The notes below the pieces were generated by a model. It made no database searches. It worked only from the letters and a program-made list of their open reading frames with translations, and was not told the origin of the DNA. From Corallococcus silvisoli (GTDB lineage: Bacteria; Myxococcota; Myxococcia; Myxococcales; Myxococcaceae), in the NCBI RefSeq assembly GCF_009909145.1, contig NZ_JAAAPJ010000019.1, positions 62,001-126,000 on the forward strand: DNA of 64,000 nt. The letters are read 5' to 3'. A program made the translations under genes and the position numbers. Below, piece by piece: positions 10,293 to 18,300 of the stretch (positions within the stretch are counted from its first letter, which is position 1; each line of letters begins with the position of its first letter).

Positions 10293-10904
10293 CTACCGCC
10301 AATCCGCGAAAAATCCGATGTTCACGCCACCCACGAAGTCACGTGCGAAGCTGCGGTTCTTCAGGCCGAAGGGCTCGGCGTAGCCCACGGCGACCCCCAG
10401 GCCCAGGTCCTGGAGCTGGTAGCCAATCTGGAGGCGGCCCTGGACGGTGCCCGCGATGCGCCGGTCCGCGGGCTGGGTGGTGAAATGGGCGCCGTAGAAG
10501 GTGGGGCCCCCCGTCACCTGGAAGCCCCAGTGGGCCTTGCCGGGCAGGTGGTTGCGGTAGCCGAACCCCAGCTGCGCGGTGTGCTCGTAGTAGGACGTCA
10601 CCGGCAGCACGAAGCCCTCCCGCGCGGTGTCGGGCAGGGACGCCGCCCACCCCACCCCGCCGTCCAGCACGGCGATCCACGCATCCTTGCGGTCCTGGAA
10701 GAGGGTGAACTCCCACGTCAGGTGCAGGTTGGGGATGACCGCGCCGTTGCGCAGCTGCGTGCCCAGGAACACCCCCCGCGGCAGCCACGCGACCGTGGGC
10801 GAGACGTGACCTTCCAGTTCGTTCGACCCGCGCGACTGCGCGGACGCGGTCGTGGAAACCAGGGCAAGCGAAATAACCAGCAATGCGCGAGCGAGGAGCG
10901 TCAT
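10293..10904 (-). CDS. Predicted outer-membrane beta-barrel protein, unknown function
   Basis: 203 residues with a clear signal peptide (basic start, hydrophobic core, STTASAQ cleavage region near residue 23). The mature part is made of alternating polar and hydrophobic strands rich in Gly and aromatic residues (for example HLTWEFTLFQ, YYEHTAQLGFGYRNHL), ending in FFADWR, which suits a small outer-membrane barrel. No named family was recognised. It is separated by 78 bases from the FHA gene start. Confidence 0.7.
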   Translation of the reverse strand: MTLLARALLVISLALVSTTASAQSRGSNELEGHVSPTVAWLPRGVFLGTQLRNGAVIPNLHLTWEFTLFQDRKDAWIAVLDGGVGWAASLPDTAREGFVLPVTSYYEHTAQLGFGYRNHLPGKAHWGFQVTGGPTFYGAHFTTQPADRRIAGTVQGRLQIGYQLQDLGLGVAVGYAEPFGLKNRSFARDFVGGVNIGFFADWR

Positions 10905-11015
10905 GGGACTCTATCCCCCATGGCAGCGCGCGCTTGTCAACGAAGTGTTCCGTTGGCTATGACACGCGGCGCCCTCCGTGAATCGCGGGAGGGCTTTCTA
11001 GGAGCGGGACACCGC

Positions 11016-11210
11016 ATGCCAGTCGTCACGGTCCGGGCCAGCAGCAAGCAGGGTCCGGCGCAGCTCGACACCCTGGTCCGCAAGGTCACCCAGACGACCT
11101 CGGGGCTCCTGGAGGAGAACGACCGGGTGCTGGTTGTCTACCGCGAGGGACACGCCAGCCTGTATTACGAGGGTGCGCCCCGCCCGCGCGCCGTGCCGCG
11201 CCCGGCCTGA
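11016..11210 (+). CDS. Small protein of unknown function (64 aa)
   Basis: ATG at 11016 follows an AGGAG ribosome site at 11000-11004. The 64-residue product starts MPVVTVRASSKQG, has a predicted alpha-beta pattern (QLDTLVRKVTQTTSGLLEEN, then VLVVYREGHASLYYEG) and ends in a Pro/Arg tail. Codon third positions are G or C throughout, which supports real coding. No family recognised; the size and fold would fit a small adaptor or DNA-associated protein, but that is a guess. Confidence 0.6.
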   Translation: MPVVTVRASSKQGPAQLDTLVRKVTQTTSGLLEENDRVLVVYREGHASLYYEGAPRPRAVPRPA

Positions 11211-11323
11211 GGCCCGGCTGCTTTCAGCCCACCGACCCGCGCCGTCGCTCGACCTGCCCCCCAGGACGTCCTTGGCATGGCCGCGGGGGCTGCCCACCTT
11301 CGCCCCGGCGGCAATGCTCCCCA

Positions 11324-11380
11324 CGCACCGGCCGTGAAAGGCCCGCCATGCCCGCGGGGTCACCGTCGCACCGGCCGTGA
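11324..11380. repeat. 14-base direct repeat in a non-coding stretch
   Basis: CGCACCGGCCGTGA occurs at 11324-11337 and again at 11367-11380, 43 bases apart start to start. It lies in the 282-base gap between the 64-aa gene and the CotH gene. It could be a regulator site pair or chance in GC-rich DNA. Nothing else was seen in this gap apart from the CotH ribosome site. Confidence 0.3.
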
Positions 11381-11492
11381 CCGGGCGCGGAGGGACGGCG
11401 AACGCCTCGAGCCCTGAGCCAGGGCAGGCTCCCACCGGAGCCTGGTGCGGGGGCGAAGGTGCGGCGGGCTTCGAGGCGAGGAGGCGGGGGGG

Positions 11493-12785
11493 ATGGGACG
11501 AGCGAGGCGTGGGTCCCTGCGCATGGCCCTGGGACTGACGCTGGCGCTGGAGGCGGCCACGTCAGCCTGCCTGCCTGAAAGCCCCTGGGCGACCGACGTC
11601 CCCGAGTGCACGCGGACGGCGGGCGCCGCGCTCGAGCAGGAGGAGGATGGGCTGCCGGTGATCCACCTCTACATTGCGCAATCGCTGCCCGACGACGACG
11701 ACTACCGGCCCGCGCGCGTCTTCTTTCGCGGGCGCTGCTACGCCATCCGGGCCCGCTATCGCGGGGAAACGTCGCAGGCCTTCCCCAAGCGCAGCTTCAC
11801 GCTCGACTTCGACGATGGGCAGACCCTCGACGCACCCCTGCTCGCGGGCGGGCTCTCCGGGCGGCGCAAGGTGGCGTTGATCAGCCCCTTCAATGACAAC
11901 TCATACATCCGCACCCGGCTCACCTTCACCCTGTGGAGCATGATGTCCTCCGAACACCTCCAGGTGAAGGCGTTCAGCGCGGTCGTCTATCTGGACGGGC
12001 AGTATCACGGGCTCTTCACGGTGGTGGACCACGTCGACCGGCACTCGCTGGCGGCGCAGGGGATGGATCCCGAAGGGGAGCTCTTCAAGGCCGTGGACAA
12101 GAGCGCGAACTTCTCCCAGTGGGATGAGGTCGGCAGGCTCAAGAGCACGCTGCATCAGGGCTATGAGAAGAAGGAAGGCGATCCCAAGAAGGGCGACCAG
12201 GCCTACGCCAGCATCGAGCAGCTCACCGCCTTCGTGGCGAACGCCCCTCCGGAGCGCTTCCGCGCGGAGCGGGGCGCCTGGATGCGCGTGGAGGACTACG
12301 AGGACTGGTGGATGCTGGCCCACCTGGCGGCGCTGTCCGACTCCGTGACCAAGAACGCCTACCACTTCCGTGCGCAAGGGCCGACGGGCTCATGGCGGTA
12401 CATCCCGTGGGACACGGATGCCAGCTTCGGACAGGACTGGAACACCCTGCGACGGGCCCCTCGGCCGATGGCCACGTTCCCGGAAGAGAACCGGCTGTTC
12501 GCCCGGATGATGGAGGATCCGGCCATCCGCCAGCCCCTGCGAGAGCGCTTCCACACCCTGCTCCACACCTCGCTTCACCGGGACGTCGTCCAGGGGCTCA
12601 TCGACACCTACGCCGCCGAGGTCGACCGCGCGGCCCGGAGGGATGAAGCCCTCTGGGGCGAGGCCTACCGCCACTTCCCGCGCTGGAGCCGGCGCGCGGA
12701 CATCAACGGCTTCGAGGGCGAGGTGAGCTACATCCACTCCTGGGTGGACGCCCACTGGGATCTCCTGGAAGAGGAGCTCCGCTGA
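11493..12785 (+). CDS. CotH-family atypical protein kinase, lipoprotein
   Basis: 430 residues from ATG 11493, chosen because GAGGAGGCGGGG precedes it. The start gives a lipoprotein signal with lipobox TSAC. CotH hallmarks follow in order: RGETSQAFPKRSFTLDF (substrate strand), VALISPFNDNSYIRTRL, YLDGQYHGLFTVVDHVD, and the metal-binding segment WRYIPWDTDASFGQDW. CotH proteins phosphorylate spore-coat proteins in Bacillus and occur on the surface of many bacteria. In a sporulating myxobacterium a coat or matrix role is plausible but inferred. Confidence 0.88.
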   Translation: MGRARRGSLRMALGLTLALEAATSACLPESPWATDVPECTRTAGAALEQEEDGLPVIHLYIAQSLPDDDDYRPARVFFRGRCYAIRARYRGETSQAFPKRSFTLDFDDGQTLDAPLLAGGLSGRRKVALISPFNDNSYIRTRLTFTLWSMMSSEHLQVKAFSAVVYLDGQYHGLFTVVDHVDRHSLAAQGMDPEGELFKAVDKSANFSQWDEVGRLKSTLHQGYEKKEGDPKKGDQAYASIEQLTAFVANAPPERFRAERGAWMRVEDYEDWWMLAHLAALSDSVTKNAYHFRAQGPTGSWRYIPWDTDASFGQDWNTLRRAPRPMATFPEENRLFARMMEDPAIRQPLRERFHTLLHTSLHRDVVQGLIDTYAAEVDRAARRDEALWGEAYRHFPRWSRRADINGFEGEVSYIHSWVDAHWDLLEEELR

Positions 12786-12842
12786 GCGCGACACGGCGGC
12801 ACCGTCCGCCGGATGGACGCGACGGTCGCCTCCGGGCCGGCA

Positions 12843-13460
12843 TCAATCCTCGGGGCCCAGCCTGCGGGAGCGCAGGAAGAGCGCCGGGGGATCGCGCTCC
12901 ACGGCGGCGATGAGGCGCGGGCCCAGCAGCTCGTAGGTCTCCGTCTCGATGGGCCCCCGGCCCGGGGCCTCCAGGCCGTCGAAGTTGCCCACGCGGTAGC
13001 GCGCCGCGAAGACGAAGTGGAAGTCCTGCGGCGCGAAGAGGTGCTCCGGGTCCCCCGCGGGGTGGACGTCCATGGCCCAGCGCGCGTTGAGGGACGGCGG
13101 GTGGATGCCTCGCTCCACCATCTCCATGTGCTCTCGGGTGTAGAGGCCGGTCATCTCCTGGAGCGTGGCGCCCGCCTCGAAGGGGACGTGCGGGTAGAAG
13201 CGATAGCAGGGGTGCTGCGGATCCAACGCGTAGAGCCAGCCGCCCGGTGGAGTGAGTTCGCGGAAGACGGCGAGCATCCGCTCCGCCAGGTCGCGGTAGA
13301 GCTCCAGCCGGGCGTCATGCTCCAGGCGGAAGAAGGCATCGTCGACGACGAAGCGCACGCAGCCCTGCTCCGGAGCGGGCCACGGGTGATCCAGCGCGTG
13401 GCGCTCCTCTTCGCCCGCGAGGGGCATCCAGGCTTCGGGTTCCGGCTTGAGTTCGAGCAC
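12843..13460 (-). CDS. Hypothetical protein, about 205 aa
   Basis: The coding pattern begins near a GTG at 13460, giving a product that starts with VLELKPEPEAWMPL. It is a soluble, acidic, aromatic-rich protein (for example HPCYRFYPHVPFEAG, PQDFHFVFAARYRVG) with no signal peptide or membrane segment. I do not recognise the family. The open frame continues upstream to 13655, but codon use there is poor and low-complexity. It is convergent with the CotH gene. Confidence 0.6.
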   Translation of the reverse strand: MLELKPEPEAWMPLAGEEERHALDHPWPAPEQGCVRFVVDDAFFRLEHDARLELYRDLAERMLAVFRELTPPGGWLYALDPQHPCYRFYPHVPFEAGATLQEMTGLYTREHMEMVERGIHPPSLNARWAMDVHPAGDPEHLFAPQDFHFVFAARYRVGNFDGLEAPGRGPIETETYELLGPRLIAAVERDPPALFLRSRRLGPED

Positions 13461-13682
13461 GACGACGCCCCCCGCTTCACGTAGGCCCGGGGTATGGCGC
13501 GCAACGCGGGGACGGCGCAAGCACCTGTCAGGAGGGGTCGGGGCCTGTGCACGGCATCCGACGTCCCCGGGGCTCGGGCCGGGCGCGGCGGACACAAGGC
13601 CGTCACCGGGTGTCGCGCGGTGGACGCCGCGCCGCCGGGCGCCGGGCCAGGGCACGGAGCCCGGGGATGGGGTTCGTTGGGG

Positions 13683-15152
13683 TCAGAAGGGCGCGGCGGA
13701 CGTGAACTCCAGCCGTTGACCGGTGCGGGGGTGGACGAAGTCCATGGCCTCGGCATGGAGCATCAGCCGGGCGTCCGGCCTCCCGAAGCGCGCATCCCCG
13801 GCGATGGGGAGTCCCAGCCCCAGTCGGTGCGCCGCATGGATGCGCAGCGACTGGGGAAGCTGGAGCGCCGGCACCCACTCGACCCGGGTGCGTGAATCCT
13901 CGCGAACGAGGACCTTCCACGCGCTCAGGGTCCGCCTGCCGTGGCGCGCATCGACGCAGTCCTCCAGCGGCGCATGGGTCGTCCCCCGCAACGGCAGGTC
14001 GATGACGCCGGAGTCGCCCGCGACACGACCGTCGACCCAGGAGACATGGCGCTGTCGCGCTTCACCCCGGGAGAACTGGCGCTGGAGCGCGGCCCGCGTC
14101 GCGGCGTCCCGAGCGATCGCCACCAGGCCGGAGGACTCGGGCTCCAGGTCCTGGATGAAGCCCGCGCTGCTGAGGTCCGGGAACCGGGGCTGGAGGCGCA
14201 CGAGCACCGAGTCGCGCGAGGGCGCGTGACGGCCGGGCAGCGTGGGCAGTCCCACCGGCTTGTCGACCACGAGGAGCCACGGGTCCTCATGAAGGATGCG
14301 CGGCCCATCCATGGGGGACGGAGGCGGTGGCCCGGGGCCCACCGCCAGCCCTTGAAGCATGTACGGCAGGACCGTGCCGCATTTGTTGTCACACGCCGGG
14401 TAATACGCGCCGGACTCACGGCGGCCATCCAGCGGCGGCGCGCCCCACCAGAACTCCGCCAGCACCCGCGGCGTCAGGCCCTGGCGAAAGGCATACGCCA
14501 GGAGCTTGGGTGCCGCGCAATCCCCCGCCCCGCCCGGCGGAGGCCGTGGCGCGAAGAGCGCCGCCAATGTCTGTGTTTCTCCCCGCGCGTTGGGAATCAC
14601 ATACCCTTGTGTCACCTGACGCCAGAGCGCGCGCGAGCGCTCCGCGCGCAGGTGCTCCACCTCCGCGCGGAGGGTGTCCACTTCCCGCAGCGCAGGCGCG
14701 GCCGGAGTGCCTTGGGCGCGCAACGCGTCCGCGTCCCGGAGCAGCGCCGCGTGCCGCGCCTCCAGCGCGGCCAGCTCCGCCTCCCCCGCCGGCCAGTACG
14801 CGTCGCGGGCCACCGGATCGAACAGCGGCGGAACGAAGCCCTCCACGTTCCAGGCGCCCCCCAGCATCCCGGAGAACGCGCTCAGGAACCCCAGCCGCTC
14901 CCCAGGAGCCTCCACCACCAGCACGCCGAACATCTTGCCGCCCCCGGGCCGCCACAGCGCCTCCCAGCGCGTGGCCCCGTGCAGCAGCCGCCGCTGGAGC
15001 GCCTCCGCCGCCCTGCGGCCCCAGGGGCCTGGAGGACCCGGTTGGAACGGGCTCGCCAACCGGACGGGGAGCGCCCCGTCCCTGGGAGGCAGTCGTTCGA
15101 TGAGCGTCACGTTGTCGCCACTCGGAGTATTGCGGACATTTCTTGACTTCAC
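13683..15152 (-). CDS. RluA-family pseudouridine synthase-like protein with substituted catalytic Asp
   Basis: 489 residues (a GTG at 15110 is an alternative start). The N-terminal 270 residues are the extension of the long RluA-like subgroup, with a coiled-coil stretch near 120-170 and VTQGYVIPNARGETQTLAAL. The C-terminal domain starts HEDPWLLVVDKPVGLPTLPG. The motif normally reading HRLDxxTSG is QDLEPESSG here, so the catalytic Asp is Glu. Downstream family segments (RHVSWVDGRV, RIHAAHRLGLGLPIAGDARFG) are intact. It may be an inactive or altered RNA-modifying enzyme. Confidence 0.8.
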   Translation of the reverse strand: MKSRNVRNTPSGDNVTLIERLPPRDGALPVRLASPFQPGPPGPWGRRAAEALQRRLLHGATRWEALWRPGGGKMFGVLVVEAPGERLGFLSAFSGMLGGAWNVEGFVPPLFDPVARDAYWPAGEAELAALEARHAALLRDADALRAQGTPAAPALREVDTLRAEVEHLRAERSRALWRQVTQGYVIPNARGETQTLAALFAPRPPPGGAGDCAAPKLLAYAFRQGLTPRVLAEFWWGAPPLDGRRESGAYYPACDNKCGTVLPYMLQGLAVGPGPPPPSPMDGPRILHEDPWLLVVDKPVGLPTLPGRHAPSRDSVLVRLQPRFPDLSSAGFIQDLEPESSGLVAIARDAATRAALQRQFSRGEARQRHVSWVDGRVAGDSGVIDLPLRGTTHAPLEDCVDARHGRRTLSAWKVLVREDSRTRVEWVPALQLPQSLRIHAAHRLGLGLPIAGDARFGRPDARLMLHAEAMDFVHPRTGQRLEFTSAAPF

Positions 15153-15204
15153 AGGATGGGCCGAGCCCTGGCGGATCCGCCACCGGGCCGGATCTTCCTT
15201 TGAA

Positions 15205-15219
15205 TCTTCTTAGAGAAGA
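15205..15219. promoter_or_regulatory. Inverted repeat upstream of the multicopper oxidase gene
   Basis: TCTTCT and AGAAGA at 15205-15210 and 15214-15219 are perfect inverted arms around TAG. A near-copy, ATCTTC, lies just upstream (15192-15197). The site is about 155 bases before the oxidase start in an otherwise non-coding leader, so it may be an operator, perhaps for the response regulator encoded at 26969. This is inference. Confidence 0.35.
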
Positions 15220-15337
15220 CGACTTCCTCTGTCCCGGCCTCAACAAATCCGGAGCGTTGAGCGGACTGTTTACTTCATGGCACCACCTCCCCTAGTGAAC
15301 TGACGACACTCCATGTGTGTCTGTGTTTCATCCAATT

Positions 15338-15354
15338 CCTCCCTGTGCGGGAGG
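15338..15354 (+). promoter_or_regulatory. Leader hairpin upstream of the multicopper oxidase gene
   Basis: CCTCCC (15338-15343) and GGGAGG (15349-15354) form a perfect 6-bp stem with a 5-base loop. The 3' arm is itself a ribosome-binding-like sequence, so folding could mask it. It lies directly before the larger 15361-15390 hairpin. Confidence 0.4.
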
Positions 15355-15360
15355 GGATCC

Positions 15361-15390
15361 TGAGAGCCTTTCTCATGAAGAAGGCTCTCA
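15361..15390 (+). promoter_or_regulatory. 10-bp perfect hairpin enclosing the first candidate start codon
   Basis: TGAGAGCCTT (15361-15370) and AAGGCTCTCA (15381-15390) are perfectly complementary, with a 10-base loop that contains the candidate ATG at 15375. In the transcript this would either hold the start codon in a loop or act as an attenuator, with translation starting downstream (TTG at 15423 after GAGGGGG, or ATG at 15474). Confidence 0.55.
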
Positions 15391-18300
15391 TCCATGGCAT
15401 CGAGCAACGTCGAGGGGGCGTCTTGTTTCCAGTCCACCAGAGAAGCATTGCGTCAAGGTTCAGGCGAACCGCGATGTTCGCGGCGCTTAGTGGCGTGATG
15501 GCCTGTGGGTCGAGCGAGCCGGGTCAAACCCCGGAAGGCGCCACGGCCACGGGTGCCAACACGCAGGGCATCCAGATCGTCAACGGGCCGTTCCGGGACA
15601 AGATCCTCCCCTCGCCCGTCCCGCCCCCCTCTCCGTCCTGCAAGCGGACCCTCCTGGCGGAGGTGGTCGCGTTCGATCAGGTCTACACCTACAACCGCCT
15701 GGGCTCCTACAACCCCACGGGCATGATGTACGCGCTCCTGGACGACGTGGAGCCCATCAACGGCAAGTCCAAGATGGGGCCGGGCAACGTCCGGCTGAAG
15801 ACGGACAAGCGCCCGCGCCCGCTCACGCTGCGGGCCAACGTGGGTGACTGTCTGACGGTCAAGTTCCAGAACATGTTGGCGCCCACGCGCTCCGCCATTC
15901 CCAGCCCGTCCCAGTCGCAGCCGGGCGTGAGCCGGGCCTCGGGCTCCAACAACGGCTGGACGTTCCTGCGCAAGGTGCTGCCCGCCTGGGTCCTGACGCC
16001 CACGTACAACCGCGTCGCGTCGCTGCTGGAGAACACCGCCATCGGCGGCATCTGGTTCGGGGCGGGCGACGAGGCGAAGTTCGACGACACGCACCGCGAG
16101 GACTCCCCCGCCACGCGCACCGCGTCCCTCCATGTGCAGGGGCTCCAATACCTGTCGATGAGCTCGGACGGGGCCTACGTGGGCAAGAACGCCAGCAGCC
16201 TGGTGAGCCCCGGCGGCAGCACCACGTACACCTGGTACGCGGACCACGAGGGCGTCTTCTTCTTCTACAGCATGGGCGCGTCGTTCGGCGGCCAGGGAGA
16301 CGGCGGCTCCACGGTCCACGGCCTCTTCGGCGCGGTCAACGTCGAGCCGCCCGGCGCGCGCTGGTACCGCTCCAAGGTCACCGCCAAGGCGCTGGAGGCC
16401 GTCACCACGGCCCGCAATCCCGACGGCACGCCCATCATCGACTACGAGGCCACGGATGGCTCGGGCCGTCCGGTGCTGGCCATGCTCGACAGCACCAACA
16501 AGATCCGCCACGGCGACCTGGAGGCGCTCATCACCGACTATTCGAGCACGGTGGTGGGGACGAGCACGTCGCGCGACACGGGCAGCTTCCGTGAGTTCAC
16601 CGCCATCTACCACGACGAGATCAAGGCGGTTCAGGCCTTCGACGAGCTGGAGTGGAACCCCACGTTCCACAGCGTGCGCGACGGCTTCGGCATCAACTAC
16701 GGCGTGGCCGGCCTGGGCGCGGAGTTGCTCGCCAACCGCGCGAAGATCGGCCCCACCAAGGACTGCGTCACCTGTGAGTACGAGGAGTTCTTCCTGGAGT
16801 CGTGGGCCAACGGCGACCCGGCCATGAACGTGGAGAAGGACGCCGCCGGCCGCGCCACGCAGGCGCTCTACCCGGACGACCCCACCAACGTGCACCACAG
16901 CTACCTGGGCGACCCGGTGCGCATCCGCAACATCCACGCGGGCCCCGCGGAGACGCACGTCTTCCACCTGCACGCGCACCAGTGGAAGTACTCCCCCAGC
17001 GTGGAGACCTCCAACTACCTGGACTCGCAGACCATCGGGCCGGGCTCCACGTTCACCTACGACATCAACTACGGCGGCTCCGGCAACCGCAACTTCACCG
17101 TGGGCGACTCCATCCACCACTGCCACCTGTACCCGCACTTCGCGCAGGGCATGTGGGCGCTGTGGCGCGTGCATGACGTCTTCGAGGCCGGCACGTCCGA
17201 CCGCCTCCTGCCTGACGCGGAGATCAAGAACGGCACGCCCAACCCGGCCGTCATCCCGCTGCCCAACCGCCCGATGCCGCCCATGCCGACCTACGCGGAC
17301 ACGGTCGTCACGGACGGCAGCGGCAACCTCGCGACGCGCCCGGCGTTCCCCGGCTACCCCTTCTATATCGCCGGCATGACGGGCCGCCGCGCGCCGCAGG
17401 CGCCGCTGGACCTGGAGTACGACGGCGGCCTGCCCCGCCACATCGTCACGCGCGCCGTGGGCACCGTGGCGTACGGCGTCTCCGGCCGCTTCGACGTGGA
17501 CCCCAGCGCGCTCAACATCAAGCTGCTGCCCCAGGACGGTACCCGGCTGGAGAAGAACGCCATGGCGTTCCACGCGGGCGAGTTCCCCAACGCCTCCAGC
17601 GTCACCACGCTCTACGGCGACACGGCCGCGGGCTACGCGGCCTACACGCCGCAGGGCTCCTCCGGGAAGTTCACCGTCAACGGCCGCAAGCCGGTGGCGG
17701 GAGCGCCCTTCGCGGACCCCTGCCCGGCCGGCGCGAGCGTGCGCAACTACCGCGCGACCTACCTGCAGATCGACATGCAGCGCATCAACCGCGCCGGGTG
17801 GCATGACCCGCAGGCCCGGCTGATGGTCCTCAACGAGGACGTGCCCGCGACCCAGGACGGCCTGCGTCCGCCGGAGCCCTTCTTCTTCCGGGCCGAGTCC
17901 GGCGAGTGCATCAACTTCTACTCGACGAACCTCATCCCCAAGCACCTGGAGCCGGACGCGTTCCAGATCTACACCCCCACGGACGTCATCGGGCAGCACA
18001 TCCACCTGGTGAAGTTCGACGTGACGGCGGCGGACGGCGCGGGCAATGGGTGGAACTACGAGGACGGCACGCTGTCCTCCGACACCGTGGCTGAACGCAT
18101 CCACCTGGCCAACGCCGCCGGCGGTGCCTTCGCGGCGGACGGCAACGTCAGCGAGACGGGCACCCGGGTGACGCTCTCGGTCCCCGCCCTGGGTTCGCAC
18201 CCGCGCGTCAGCCGCGCGCCGCTCACGGCGCAGACCACGGTGCAGCGCTGGTGGGCGGACGACCAGTCGGCGAAGCGCACGCTGGAGACCGTGTTCACGC

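Noticed and set aside
13151..13756. An alternative frame across the hypothetical gene and its upstream gap
   Set aside because: The product is Pro/Arg/Ser-rich and its third positions lack the GC bias shown by the frame ending at 12843.
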